From positions 1-62,163 of the forward strand of contig DHMZ01000096.1 in NCBI GenBank assembly GCA_002406055.1: 62,163 nucleotides of DNA. The letters run 5' to 3'. Positions 33,569 to 43,249 of this stretch are shown piece by piece (within the stretch, counting starts at the first letter, position 1; every line of letters starts with the position of its first letter). Below the pieces are notes generated by a model. It made no database searches. It had not been told where the DNA came from and was given only the letters and a program-made list of their open reading frames with translations. Origin of the DNA: Spirochaetales bacterium UBA4629 (lineage in GTDB: Bacteria > Spirochaetota > Spirochaetia > Sphaerochaetales > Sphaerochaetaceae). Made by a program: the position numbers and the translations under genes.

Positions 33569-34470
33569 TTCAGTTTTTCCAATACCTTTCTTATAGAACC
33601 ATCATTATCTTCTAACATTTTTTTTGCAGCAATGCTATCCAATTTTGTTAATTCCATTGTTATTGCAAGTTTTGTATTATTCTCACTTTCTTTTAATAGT
33701 TTAATACTTCTATCTTCTGAACAACCAGTTATTTCTCTTATTAGATTTTCTGCTCTTTTAATTAATTTATTATTTACTGGTTTCATATCAACCATAAGGT
33801 TGTTGTATACCTTTCCTATACGAATCATTGCAGTTGTCGTAATCATATTTAGTACAAGTTTTTGAGATGTTCCACTCTTTAATCTTGTTGATCCAGTAAT
33901 TATTTCAGGACCTACTGAAAGATAGATTTGATGATCTCTATCGACTAAATCAAACATATAAGTTGATGGATTATTACATATAGCGCCAACTTTAGCACCT
34001 AATGAGATGGCATATTTCATAGCACCAATTACATAAGGAGCTCTTCCATTAGCTGAAATTCCTATGAGAACATCATCTTTGCAAAAGCCTCTTTTTACTA
34101 GTTCTTTTTTTGCTTCTTCTTCATTATCTTCCGCCCATTCAACAGAATGTGTGAGTGCTTTTTCTCCACCTGCAATTATTCCTTGGACCATTTCTTCACT
34201 TACACCGAATGTTGGGGGACACTCCGATGCATCTAATACGCCAAGTCTTCCACTTGTGCCTGCGCCTGCATAAAAAAGTCTGCCATTGTTTTTAAAAGCA
34301 TTTATAACATCGTCTGTAACAATTGAGATTTCTTTTAGAGCTTTTTCCACTGCAAAAGGAACTTTTTTATCTTCCTCATTCATTATTTTTAATATTTCAA
34401 TTGTTGATTTTTCATCTATATCTTTTGAGAGTGGGTTTCTTTCTTCTGTAATAGTTTTGATGTTTTCCAT
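33565..34470 (-). CDS. murQ: N-acetylmuramic acid 6-phosphate etherase
   Basis: 301-residue SIS-domain lyase that removes D-lactate from MurNAc-6-P to give GlcNAc-6-P. Typical segments: TEERNPLSKDID at the start, YAGAGTSGRLGVLDASECPPTFG, and ITGSTRLKSGTSQK. First gene of a two-gene unit with the BadF-type kinase. A promoter with TATAAT ends 6 nt before its ATG, so its mRNA is probably leaderless. Confidence 0.95.
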   Translation of the reverse strand: MENIKTITEERNPLSKDIDEKSTIEILKIMNEEDKKVPFAVEKALKEISIVTDDVINAFKNNGRLFYAGAGTSGRLGVLDASECPPTFGVSEEMVQGIIAGGEKALTHSVEWAEDNEEEAKKELVKRGFCKDDVLIGISANGRAPYVIGAMKYAISLGAKVGAICNNPSTYMFDLVDRDHQIYLSVGPEIITGSTRLKSGTSQKLVLNMITTTAMIRIGKVYNNLMVDMKPVNNKLIKRAENLIREITGCSEDRSIKLLKESENNTKLAITMELTKLDSIAAKKMLEDNDGSIRKVLEKLK

Positions 34471-34476
34471 AGCAAA

Positions 34477-34506
34477 ATTATATTTTTATATCTTTATATT
34501 TAACAA
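34477..34506 (-). promoter_or_regulatory. murQ promoter giving a leaderless mRNA
   Basis: On the minus strand TTGTTA, 18 nt, TATAAT, then TTTGCT and ATG. No ribosome site fits. Confidence 0.7.
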
Positions 34507-34552
34507 TTGAAAAATAGCTGTTTTTAAAAAAAAATTTCAAATTATTTAAATA

Positions 34553-34580
34553 TTGACATAAAAATTGTTTGCATTATTAA
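34553..34580 (+). promoter_or_regulatory. Promoter of the saccharide transporter and cell-wall-sugar operon
   Basis: TTGACA at 34553-34558, 16 nt, TATTAA at 34575-34580, about 75 nt ahead of the binding-protein ATG. Confidence 0.55.
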
Positions 34581-34656
34581 AAGATGAACTTTATCATTTT
34601 CTTACAAATAAAAAGGAAAAATTTACCTAACTAGAGTTTATCATAAGGAGGGAATT

Positions 34657-36201
34657 ATGAAAAAAGCTCTGATTATCGCACTCGCGCTTGTTTTTGCTGT
34701 TTTTTCTCTTAGTGCACAAGGTGCAAAGAGTACAACAAGTGAGACAACAGGACCTGTAAAATTTACAGCTTATTATTCTGATAATGCAACTCTTCCTTTC
34801 AAAGAAAGTTGGTTAGCTTTCCAAGAAACACAGAAGAATGCAAATGCAATTGCTACATTTGAACCTATTCCAATTGCTGATTATAGTACAAAGGTTTCAC
34901 TTGCTTTAAATACAGGAACAAATGCACCTGATGTTATCCTTTATCAGTCAACAACAGGAGAAAACGCATCTTTAGCTCTTAATGGAGCAATCGTACCTAT
35001 CTCTGATTATTCAGAATGGACACCAAATTACAATAAGCTTATTGAAAAGTATGGAGTTCAGGATGAATTAGATAAAAAGCGTCTTGCAGATGGTAAATAT
35101 TACTATCTTCCATCTATTACAGATGTTCCATTCTATGATGGCGGTTTAATTTTAAGACAAGACTATCTAGAAAAGAAAGGCTTTGATGCTCCTAAGACAT
35201 TTGATGATCTATATGAAATATTAAAGGCTTATAAGGCTGATTATCCAGAATCATACCCATTAACTATTCTTGCAGGACCAAGAGTTCTCTATAGAATGAC
35301 AATGCCTTCATTCGGTCTTTCTATTGGAAAGAATGGTGCAGGTGGATCAAAAGTTTTATCTTGGGATTATGAAAAGAAGGAATTCTTCCCAGCAGCTATA
35401 TCTGAAGAGATGAAGTCTTACTTCCAGTTCTTCTCTAAGCTTTATGCAGAAGGATTATTAGATCCAGAAATGGCAGACCCAATTGATGGTGGAACATGGT
35501 CAAGAAAGATGGCAACAGGTTCTTCTATGGCAACTTGGGCTTACTATGATCAGATTGGTGGTGTAGAAGCAGCTAGTGAAATTGAAGGCTTTAAGCTTCA
35601 GATGTATCCAGCTCTTGCAGGTCCAAAGGGAGCACATCATCAGCAGAAAGATAGATTAGGATCTGGAATAATGTTCCCTGCAAAGACAGCTGAAAGAGCA
35701 GATTTTGAGCAAGTAGTTAGAGCAGTTGATGAGATGTTCTTCTCTGAAGAAAATTCTAAGATTTGGTGTATTGGTGTCGAAGGCGTCACATATACAATGA
35801 AAGATGGAAAGATTGAGTATTCTGATGAAATTAAGAATGCTAGCGAAGGTATCTACAAGTATATGCAGCTCCAATATGGTTGTGGTTCAGATGTAACACA
35901 GCTTGTATGGGTTAACTCACGTGAAATGACAAAGTATGATGAAAACTATGCTAATATCAACAAAGCTGTTGAAGAGATGGGCGATGTAATTCAGTATATA
36001 CCACCTACACCTAAGTTTGATGATATTACAGCAGAAGAAGCATCAATGCTTGTTACACCATTAGCAGATAAGCTCGAAGTTTGGATGGATGCTTTCTTAA
36101 CAGGAAGAAAGAGTCTTGATACAGATTGGAATACATATGTAAACGAGATGAAGGCTCTTCAGATTGATAAGCTCTGCCAGCTTTACAATGACAACTTATA
36201 A
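34657..36201 (+). CDS. Periplasmic oligosaccharide-binding protein of an ABC importer (LplA-like)
   Basis: 514 residues. A cleavable signal peptide (MKKALIIALALVFAVFSLSA, cleavage near 20) has no lipobox cysteine, so the protein should be soluble in a periplasm. The mature part is a family 1-type extracellular solute-binding protein with several DxY and aromatic segments that suit sugars. AAGGAGGG ribosome site. It heads an operon with two LplB/LplC-like permeases and peptidoglycan-sugar enzymes, which suggests a cell-wall-derived saccharide as ligand. ATPase not encoded here. Confidence 0.85.
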   Translation: MKKALIIALALVFAVFSLSAQGAKSTTSETTGPVKFTAYYSDNATLPFKESWLAFQETQKNANAIATFEPIPIADYSTKVSLALNTGTNAPDVILYQSTTGENASLALNGAIVPISDYSEWTPNYNKLIEKYGVQDELDKKRLADGKYYYLPSITDVPFYDGGLILRQDYLEKKGFDAPKTFDDLYEILKAYKADYPESYPLTILAGPRVLYRMTMPSFGLSIGKNGAGGSKVLSWDYEKKEFFPAAISEEMKSYFQFFSKLYAEGLLDPEMADPIDGGTWSRKMATGSSMATWAYYDQIGGVEAASEIEGFKLQMYPALAGPKGAHHQQKDRLGSGIMFPAKTAERADFEQVVRAVDEMFFSEENSKIWCIGVEGVTYTMKDGKIEYSDEIKNASEGIYKYMQLQYGCGSDVTQLVWVNSREMTKYDENYANINKAVEEMGDVIQYIPPTPKFDDITAEEASMLVTPLADKLEVWMDAFLTGRKSLDTDWNTYVNEMKALQIDKLCQLYNDNL

Positions 36202-36221
36202 TCGCTAGATGTGATATTTAT

Positions 36222-36249
36222 ACGGAAGGGAGCTTATCCCTTCCGTTTT
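36222..36249 (+). terminator. Hairpin after the binding-protein gene (attenuator or mRNA stabiliser)
   Basis: ACGGAAGGGA-GCTTA-TCCCTTCCGT, 10-bp perfect stem followed by TTTA. The short T-tract suggests partial termination or protection of the upstream mRNA, so the binding protein exceeds the permeases. Confidence 0.6.
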
Positions 36250-36259
36250 ATGGTTTGAT

Positions 36260-37198
36260 ATGGGAAAAAACAATACAAAAATAGAAAAGAATCCTTCATT
36301 AAAAAGAAAGCATATCCAAAAATATTGGCAGCTTTATGTTTTGATGGTTGTTCCTGTAATTTATTTCATTATTTTTAAATACGTTCCACTAATTGGTAAT
36401 GTTTTAGCCTTTCGTCGTTATCGTCCTGGAAAGGGAATTTTTGGTACTGAATGGGTTGGGTTAAGGTATTTTAAAATGTTTATGAAGGATCCTGCTTTTT
36501 GGAATGCATTTAAAAATACAATAGTTCTATCAATTACAAATATTGTAATAACATTTCCACTCCCAATTATATTTGCAATTTTACTTAACGAATTTAAACC
36601 CAAAAAAACAAAGAAAGTAGTTCAAACTGTTAGCTATATGCCACGTTTTATATCTACAGTTGTAGTTATAGCAATAATGAGTGAAATACTCTCTCCATCT
36701 TCTGGTATTCTTAACAGAATAATAGTTAATTTTGGTGGAAAACCTATCTATTTCATGAATGAACCAAAGTATTTTAGAATGCTTTATGTACTATCTAATG
36801 CTTGGCAATTTACAGGTTGGACAGCAATTATATATTTAGCTTCTATAACAAGCATTAATGATGATTTATATGAAGCAGCAGAAATAGATGGTGCATCGAA
36901 GTTTAAACAGATATTTTATGTAACTATACCATCTATTCTTCCAACAATTATGGTAATGTTAATTCTTGAAGTTGGAAGATTATTATCATTAGGATTTGAA
37001 AAGGTGTTATTAATGTATACTCCTACTAATTCAGGCGTGAGTGACATTATAGATACACTTGTATATAGAGTTGGTCTAACAAATCAAAATTATAGCTATG
37101 CAACAGCTATCGGATTATTTTCAGGAATCATTGGTTTAATTCTAGTCTCATCTTCAAATGCATTAAGTCGCAAACTTACTGGAGATGGAATCTATTAG
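36260..37198 (+). CDS. Carbohydrate ABC transporter permease (LplB-like)
   Basis: 312-residue inner-membrane protein with about six helices. It has the N-terminal YWQLYVLMVVPVIYFIIFKY of this subfamily and the EAA loop EAAEIDGASKFKQIFYVTIP. Works with the next permease as a heterodimer. No clear ribosome site; it follows the hairpin after the binding-protein gene. Confidence 0.9.
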   Translation: MGKNNTKIEKNPSLKRKHIQKYWQLYVLMVVPVIYFIIFKYVPLIGNVLAFRRYRPGKGIFGTEWVGLRYFKMFMKDPAFWNAFKNTIVLSITNIVITFPLPIIFAILLNEFKPKKTKKVVQTVSYMPRFISTVVVIAIMSEILSPSSGILNRIIVNFGGKPIYFMNEPKYFRMLYVLSNAWQFTGWTAIIYLASITSINDDLYEAAEIDGASKFKQIFYVTIPSILPTIMVMLILEVGRLLSLGFEKVLLMYTPTNSGVSDIIDTLVYRVGLTNQNYSYATAIGLFSGIIGLILVSSSNALSRKLTGDGIY

Positions 37199-37209
37199 GG
37201 ATAAGAATA

Positions 37210-38088
37210 ATGGCAAGAGTTAAAGATACCTCAGCAGGAGGAAGAATATTTAATATTATAGTTTGGGCTACGATGATTTTTACTCTGTTAATCTGCATCG
37301 TTCCTTTTATCTATATGCTAGCTTTATCGCTATCTAGTTCAAAAGCAATTATTAATAATAAAGTAGCTTTATGGCCTGTAGGTTTGAATTTTGAAGCATA
37401 TAACCAGATTTTTAAGTACCCAAATTTCTTTAGAGCATATTTAAATACCTTTATATATACAATTTTTGGCACATTGATAGCTTTAATAATGACTATATGC
37501 TTTGCTTATCCATTATCTAAGTCATATTTGAAAGCCAATGGAATTCTAAGAAAGATGGTAGTTTTCTCTATGTTTTTTGCTGGAGGAATGATTCCAAATT
37601 ATCTTCTTATATCATCATTGCATCTTACAGGAACAAGATTTGCTATTCTTATTCCTTTTGCTATTAATCAATTCAACCTAATTATCCTTATGAATTTTTT
37701 TAGAGGACTGCCATCAGAAATCGAAGAAGCAGCGCTAATAGATGGAATTGATTATTTTAGAATGCTTCCACAAATCATTTTGCCACTTTCGACAGCTGCA
37801 ATAGCAACAATAGGACTCTATTATGCAGTATTTTTCTGGAATGATTGGTTTAACAGCCTTATCTATCTAAATAGTAAGCAATACCCTGTAATGTTATTTT
37901 TAAGAAACATTGTAAATGGAACGATGGTTGTTGGAGATAGTTCATCTGCTTCTACAGATACTGCTTCTCTTTCTATTTCTATTAAGAGTGCTGTTATTAT
38001 AACAAGTACACTTCCTATTATTATTTTGTATCCATTCTTACAAAAATATTTTGTAAAGGGATTAACTGTTGGATCAGTAAAAGGTTAA
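37210..38088 (+). CDS. Carbohydrate ABC transporter permease (LplC/YtcP-like)
   Basis: 292 residues, about six membrane helices, EAA loop EEAALIDGIDYFRMLPQIILP. C-terminus (PFLQKYFVKGLTVGSVKG) is typical of the second permease of this subfamily. Twelve nt after the LplB-like gene, with AGGGATAAG ahead of the ATG. The ATPase is probably a shared MsmK-type protein encoded elsewhere. Confidence 0.9.
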   Translation: MARVKDTSAGGRIFNIIVWATMIFTLLICIVPFIYMLALSLSSSKAIINNKVALWPVGLNFEAYNQIFKYPNFFRAYLNTFIYTIFGTLIALIMTICFAYPLSKSYLKANGILRKMVVFSMFFAGGMIPNYLLISSLHLTGTRFAILIPFAINQFNLIILMNFFRGLPSEIEEAALIDGIDYFRMLPQIILPLSTAAIATIGLYYAVFFWNDWFNSLIYLNSKQYPVMLFLRNIVNGTMVVGDSSSASTDTASLSISIKSAVIITSTLPIIILYPFLQKYFVKGLTVGSVKG

Positions 38089-38090
38089 TA

Positions 38091-38798
38091 ATGTCATATT
38101 TTAGAATTGATTATTTTTCATCTGTATTAGATATGGCGACAGATATAATTGTTACTGTTCCTGATAATGTAGATTTAGAAAAGGCGCCAATAGTTTTGCT
38201 TCTTCATGGATTAAGTGATAATGCTTCTGGTTGGACTCGTTATACTAGTTGTGAACAATATGCTAGAGAATATGGTGTTATTCTTGTTCTACCAGAGGTA
38301 CAACGTTCATTTTATATGAATATGGACTACGGTCTTAATTACCTTGATTACGTGATAGATGAGCTTCCATTTTGGATAAAGAAGACTTTCCGTTTCTCTG
38401 GAAAGTGGTATGTAATGGGACTCTCTATGGGTGGTTATGGTGCTATGAAATGTGCACTTTTAAGGCCTGATTTTTTCAATGGATGTGGTGCATTTTCATC
38501 TGTTTGCGATATAAAAGAATGGTTTATTGAGCACGATACAAAAGAGAGCAAAGCAATAAGAGAAAATGTGAAGGATGAAGATGATTTGTATTATCTATTT
38601 AAAAATGCAAAAAAATGTCCAAAGCTTTTCTTTTCATGTGGAACAGAAGATAAATTATACAGTCAAAACAAGAGACTGGGTAATTATTTAAAGAATTTAG
38701 AAATAGAATGCGAACAATACTATGCTGAAGGAAATCATTCTTGGCGTTTTTGGAATGATAGTTTACTAAGAGCATTCTCATTTTTCTTTGGAAAATAG
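38091..38798 (+). CDS. Esterase D/putative esterase family hydrolase
   Basis: 235-residue cytoplasmic alpha/beta hydrolase. LLLHGLSDNASGW gives the oxyanion side, GLSMGGYGAM the nucleophilic serine, and GNHSWRFW the catalytic histidine. Related enzymes cleave acetyl, feruloyl or formyl esters. Sitting between a saccharide importer and anmK, it may remove O-acetyl groups from imported cell-wall sugars; this is inference. Confidence 0.8.
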   Translation: MSYFRIDYFSSVLDMATDIIVTVPDNVDLEKAPIVLLLHGLSDNASGWTRYTSCEQYAREYGVILVLPEVQRSFYMNMDYGLNYLDYVIDELPFWIKKTFRFSGKWYVMGLSMGGYGAMKCALLRPDFFNGCGAFSSVCDIKEWFIEHDTKESKAIRENVKDEDDLYYLFKNAKKCPKLFFSCGTEDKLYSQNKRLGNYLKNLEIECEQYYAEGNHSWRFWNDSLLRAFSFFFGK

Positions 38799-38800
38799 AT

Positions 38801-39937
38801 ATGGAAAAAAAGTATGCCATTGGCCTAATGAGTGGAACATCAGCAGACGGAATGGATGCTGCTCTTGTCTCTATTAGTGGATGTTCTATAAATACTGTTG
38901 TGGAACTAGTAGACTTTGTTTCTATCGAGTATAGAGAAGATTTTAGAAATGAACTTTTGCGACTTGCTAAAGGAAATGAAGGCGGTTCAAGAGACCTATC
39001 TAGAATGAATTTTGCACTAGGAGAGGAGATGAAAAAGGCATGCTCAATTCTTCTAGATAAGAGTGGAATAAATAAAAAAGATATCGCATTTGTTGGCTCT
39101 CATGGCCATACGTTCTATCATGAGCCAAATAGCGTTAATTATGTTGGTCATACAGTGCGTTCTACTTTTCAGTTGGGAGAGAGTGCTGTTGTCTCATCAT
39201 ATCTTGGTTGCCCTGTTGTTTCTGATTTTCGTGTAAGTGATCTTGCTCACGGAGGACAAGGTGCGCCACTTGTTCCTTATACTGAATATATTTTATATGG
39301 TCATAAAAATGTTAACTATGGATTATTAAATATTGGAGGTATAGCAAATATAACGCTGATAGGTAAAGACTTTGATTTGTCAGATGTTATTGCCTTCGAT
39401 ACTGGTCCAGGAAATATGGTTTTAGATAATCTTGTTTCTCGCTTCTCTTCTTTTTCTATGCGTTATGATAAGAATGGGGATTGGGCAAAGAAAGGGCGAG
39501 TTAATGACAAATTGCTTTCTTTTTTATTAGATGATCCTTATTTAAAAAAAGAGCCTCCAAAAACAACTGGACGTGAATATTATGGAGAAGAATACATTAA
39601 TAGGCTATTAAAAATGGCTGAAGGTATAAGCAAAGAGGATATTCTTAGGACAGTTACTGCCTTGACTGCTGAATGTGTTAATATCGCTATAAATAGTTTC
39701 TTTCCGTTTAAACCAGAGGAAATTCTTGTTGGTGGAGGTGGTGCTTCTAATTCTACAATGATGGAAGAATTAAATAAAAGAACAGGAATACTATCTGTAA
39801 AAAATGAGTTTTCAGATGCAAAAGAAGCGATAGCTTTTGCTATTCTTGCAAATGAAAGACTTAATAATATTCCTAATAATGCTCCTCGTTCTACAGGTGC
39901 TAATGAACCTGTTGTAATGGGAAAGGTTGTCTTATGA
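38801..39937 (+). CDS. anmK: Anhydro-N-acetylmuramic acid kinase
   Basis: 378-residue ASKHA kinase that opens 1,6-anhydro-MurNAc and phosphorylates it to MurNAc-6-P, the MurQ substrate. Typical start IGLMSGTSADGMDAALV, then GSHGHTFYHEP, DLAHGGQGAPLVP and FDTGPGNM. Located 2 nt after the esterase gene; its stop overlaps the start of the NamZ-like gene (ATGA). Confidence 0.95.
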   Translation: MEKKYAIGLMSGTSADGMDAALVSISGCSINTVVELVDFVSIEYREDFRNELLRLAKGNEGGSRDLSRMNFALGEEMKKACSILLDKSGINKKDIAFVGSHGHTFYHEPNSVNYVGHTVRSTFQLGESAVVSSYLGCPVVSDFRVSDLAHGGQGAPLVPYTEYILYGHKNVNYGLLNIGGIANITLIGKDFDLSDVIAFDTGPGNMVLDNLVSRFSSFSMRYDKNGDWAKKGRVNDKLLSFLLDDPYLKKEPPKTTGREYYGEEYINRLLKMAEGISKEDILRTVTALTAECVNIAINSFFPFKPEEILVGGGGASNSTMMEELNKRTGILSVKNEFSDAKEAIAFAILANERLNNIPNNAPRSTGANEPVVMGKVVL

Positions 39938-41076
39938 TTCTAGCTGTTGATAACTCTAAGCTTCTCTCTTCTTCCCTTAAAGGAAAAAGATTAGCACTTA
40001 TGGTCTCTTCTGCTTCTCTTAATTCAGAATTGGAAACAACAAGTTCAATAATAAAAAAAAGTTTTGATCTACGTATTCTTCTTGCGCCAGAACATGGAAA
40101 GAGTGGAGCCAAAGCAGCAGGAGAAGAATTTGAAGATGAAATAGATAGAGAAACGGGTCTTAAGATAATTTCACTCTATGGAAAAAATGATGAAAGTGTT
40201 ATTAAAGAGAAATTAGAAAATATTGATGCAATAGTCTATGATGTGCAAGATGTTTCAATGAGATGTTATACATATCTCTCTAGTTTATATAATTTAATGC
40301 ATTTTGCATCGAAGTATAAAAAAGAACTAATTGTATTAGATAGACCAAACCCTATAACACGTTCTGTTGAAGGTTTTGTTCTCGATGAAAAGTACAAGAG
40401 TTTTGTTGGCATTTATCCACTTGCACTTCGTTATGGAATGACAATAGGTGAAACAATAACGATGATAAAAGAAGAGGAAAAATTAGATGTTTCTCTTACT
40501 ATTATTCCTCTATTAGATTACAAAGCTGATCTTTATTTTGATGAATATAGTCCTAATTGGGTCAGTCCATCTCCAGCTCTTTCTTCCATTAATAATGTTG
40601 TTTTATATACAGGATTTTGCTTACTTGAAGCGACCAACATATCTGAAGGAAGAGGAACAACTAGTCCATTTTCCTTTATGGGAGCTCCTTTTATTGACGA
40701 GTGGAAATTAGCGAGAGAGCTTAATAAGCTTTCGCTTCCAGGTATTGTTTTTGCACCATATTCATTTATTCCTTCTTTTTCAAAATATAGTGGAGAAGTT
40801 TGTTCAGGAGTTGAAGCAATAGTAACAAATAGAAGAGAATTTAATGGAATAAGAAGTGCTCTTTCCTTTCTTTTGACAGTAGATTCTCTTTATGGAGATA
40901 AGCTTTCATTTTTACCTCGTCAAGGTGGTTTACCTGGGGCTAAAATGAATACGCTTTTAGGTATGGATTTTAAGTCAATAGAGACAATAAGAGAGATAAA
41001 AAAGAATAATTGGGAGATGCTTAAAGAAAGCGAAGAAAAGTTTGTTCTGAGAGCAAAAGAATTTTGGAGGTATTAA
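39934..41076 (+). CDS. NamZ-like exo-beta-N-acetylmuramidase (DUF1343, GH171)
   Basis: 380 residues with the full DUF1343 signature set: APEHGKSG, YDVQDVSMRCYTY, LDRPNPITRSVEG, SFVGIYPLALRYGMTIGE and EATNISEGRGTTSPF. Bacillus subtilis NamZ of this family removes MurNAc from the non-reducing end of cell-wall fragments. That enzyme is secreted; this one has no signal peptide, so it should act in the cytoplasm on imported fragments. Lies between anmK and nagZ. Confidence 0.88.
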   Translation: MILAVDNSKLLSSSLKGKRLALMVSSASLNSELETTSSIIKKSFDLRILLAPEHGKSGAKAAGEEFEDEIDRETGLKIISLYGKNDESVIKEKLENIDAIVYDVQDVSMRCYTYLSSLYNLMHFASKYKKELIVLDRPNPITRSVEGFVLDEKYKSFVGIYPLALRYGMTIGETITMIKEEEKLDVSLTIIPLLDYKADLYFDEYSPNWVSPSPALSSINNVVLYTGFCLLEATNISEGRGTTSPFSFMGAPFIDEWKLARELNKLSLPGIVFAPYSFIPSFSKYSGEVCSGVEAIVTNRREFNGIRSALSFLLTVDSLYGDKLSFLPRQGGLPGAKMNTLLGMDFKSIETIREIKKNNWEMLKESEEKFVLRAKEFWRY

Positions 41077-41078
41077 GT

Positions 41079-42611
41079 ATGGATTCTTTAGTAAAACTTG
41101 GTCAGCGTTTTGTTGTTGGTTTTCCTGGTCTGTTTCCAGATGAGAAGACATTATCTATAATAAAGGAAATGAAAATAGGAAATATTATCCTATTTAAAAG
41201 CAATGTAGAGTCAAAAGAACAACTAGAAAAACTAACTGCATTTTTAGATAAATTCATCTATGATAATACCTCCTTCCATCCTTTTATAATGATAGATCAA
41301 GAAGGGGGAATGGTTTCTCGCTTATCAAATGATTATGCCATTATACCTGGAGCTATGGCTCTTGCTAGTAATGACAATACAGATGACATAGAAGAGTGTG
41401 GTTATATCACGGCAACGGAACTTCGTAATAGCGGAGTAAACTTTAACATAGCTCCTGTAGTAGATATTAATACAGCAAGAGAAAAATCAATTTTGGGTGT
41501 TAGAAGCTACGGTGAAAGTGCAGACGATGTAATTAAGTACTCAACTGCAATGCTTCATGGATTGAAAAGGGGAGGAGTCTTCTCTTGTTGTAAGCATTTT
41601 CCTGGACATGGCGATGTAGCTGTAGATTCTCATATTGGGCTTCCTGTTTGTTATAAAACTGAAGAAGAGATATTCCAAACTGAGCTTAAGCCATATATAA
41701 ATGCAATTAGCCTATCATGTCCAGCAATCATGACTACACATATTCTTTTTCCTAAAATAGATCCATCTAATTATCCGGCAACAATGAGTGAAAAGATTAT
41801 TAGAGGTATATTAAGAAATAAACTTAATTTCGATGGACTTGTAGTGACAGATTGCTTGGAAATGGGTGCAATAAAAGACCATTACACAACAGAAGAGGGA
41901 GCAAGAAAGGCTCTACTATCTGGCATCGATATTGCTTGCATATCGCACACAATAGAGACAGCACTTGCTTCAATGAAGAGAGTAATGGAAGATGAGAATT
42001 GGCAAGAAAATCAAGATGAATCATTTAACAGAATTAAACGAATAAAAGATGAATATTTTTCAAAATTAAATAGTTATACAGATTCAATTGATATAGAGCA
42101 AAGCAAGAAAGAGATTAACAGAATTGGCGAGAAAACAATTACTAAATACAGAGTTAAGACCCCTCTATCTTTTGGCTCTGATACAATATTTATAGCTCCT
42201 CATCCTTTCGTTGTTACAGCAATAATGAATCCTGAAGATAAAGATGTTAGTTTTGCTTCTACTATGGCAAAAGCATTTTCTTCTAGTGGATTAGATATTC
42301 CTGTTGATCCAGATAAAGAAGAAATAGCAAAAATTGTTGAAAAAGCAAAGAATTATAAAAAGATTGTTGTTGGAACGTACAATGCTCTTTCGAAAAGAGG
42401 TCAGATAGATCTAGTTAAAGAAATTGCAAAATTAAATAGAGACCTAACTGTTGTTGCACTACGTAATCCTTATGATTTGGAAGAAGTACCTGAAAAGGCA
42501 AATGCAATTGCCATTTATGAATACTCTGTTCAATCAATGGAATGGTTTATTAAGTCTATAAAAGAGAACTTGCCTTCTAGTGCAAGAGTACCTTTTTCTT
42601 TGAGGAAATAG
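41079..42611 (+). CDS. nagZ: Beta-N-acetylglucosaminidase NagZ-type (GH3)
   Basis: About 510 residues. GH3 barrel with MIDQEGGMVSRL, the KHFPGHGDVAVDSHIGLP loop holding the NagZ Asp-His acid/base dyad, and the nucleophile Asp in VVTDCLEMGAI. A further alpha/beta domain makes up the C-terminal third, as in two-domain Gram-positive NagZ. No signal peptide, so cytoplasmic. ATG 41079 follows GGAGG by 8 nt; an upstream TTG (41064) is unlikely. Confidence 0.92.
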   Translation: MDSLVKLGQRFVVGFPGLFPDEKTLSIIKEMKIGNIILFKSNVESKEQLEKLTAFLDKFIYDNTSFHPFIMIDQEGGMVSRLSNDYAIIPGAMALASNDNTDDIEECGYITATELRNSGVNFNIAPVVDINTAREKSILGVRSYGESADDVIKYSTAMLHGLKRGGVFSCCKHFPGHGDVAVDSHIGLPVCYKTEEEIFQTELKPYINAISLSCPAIMTTHILFPKIDPSNYPATMSEKIIRGILRNKLNFDGLVVTDCLEMGAIKDHYTTEEGARKALLSGIDIACISHTIETALASMKRVMEDENWQENQDESFNRIKRIKDEYFSKLNSYTDSIDIEQSKKEINRIGEKTITKYRVKTPLSFGSDTIFIAPHPFVVTAIMNPEDKDVSFASTMAKAFSSSGLDIPVDPDKEEIAKIVEKAKNYKKIVVGTYNALSKRGQIDLVKEIAKLNRDLTVVALRNPYDLEEVPEKANAIAIYEYSVQSMEWFIKSIKENLPSSARVPFSLRK

Positions 42612-42614
42612 TCT

Positions 42615-43106
42615 ATGGATATGCTTGTAAATTTATTAAATTTGCCTGATGTGACAGAGATTGAAGAGAAACTAAAAGAGGAAAACATTGTTATAAGAAG
42701 AGCTATGACTCCAGATATGTATAGAGTATTAGAGTTTATAGAAAAAAACTCAGGGCTTTCAGCCAAAGGTGAAGCCACTGTCTGCTTTTCTCATCAGCCT
42801 GTGACACTCTATATAGCAACATATTATGACAAAATTGTAGGATATGCTTGCTATGAGGCTACTTTTCGTTCTTTCTTTGGTCCAACTCGTGTTCTTTATG
42901 AGTATCAAGGAAAAAAGATAGGAAAGCTATTATTGGTAAAAGCTTTAGAGGGTTTAAGAGATATGGGATATATCTATGCTGCGATAGGTTGTGTAGGTCC
43001 AGTAGAATTCTATAAAAAGTGTGTAGGAGCAATTGAGATTCCAAATAGTACACCAGGTGGCTATAAAGATTTTTTGGCTCTGTGCAAAAAAGAGGATGAT
43101 AAATAA
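42615..43106 (+). CDS. GNAT-family N-acetyltransferase
   Basis: 163 residues. The acetyl-CoA site is visible as YEYQGKKIGKLLLVKALEGL, preceded by beta strands with RVLYEYQ and followed by YAAIGCVGPVEFYKKCVGA. GAGGAAA ribosome site, 3 nt after nagZ, so it belongs to the cell-wall-sugar operon. A role in re-acetylating de-N-acetylated amino sugars would fit the neighbours but is speculative; protein or amino-acid acetylation is equally possible. Confidence 0.8.
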   Translation: MDMLVNLLNLPDVTEIEEKLKEENIVIRRAMTPDMYRVLEFIEKNSGLSAKGEATVCFSHQPVTLYIATYYDKIVGYACYEATFRSFFGPTRVLYEYQGKKIGKLLLVKALEGLRDMGYIYAAIGCVGPVEFYKKCVGAIEIPNSTPGGYKDFLALCKKEDDK

Positions 43107-43145
43107 AACTTTGTTTTCATTTGCACTGTAAACATTTATTGGTTA

Positions 43146-43174
43146 TTGACTACATAGCCGTGGATTGATAGAAT
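43146..43174 (+). promoter_or_regulatory. Promoter of rpmH-rnpA
   Basis: TTGACT, 17 nt, TAGAAT; transcription would start about 70 nt before the rpmH ATG. Confidence 0.7.
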
Positions 43175-43249
43175 CTTAAAATTGACGACGAGTGTCGACA
43201 TATAAAGAAAATTCATCGCTGAGAAGCGTTAAAAAATTGGAGTTAGAGC

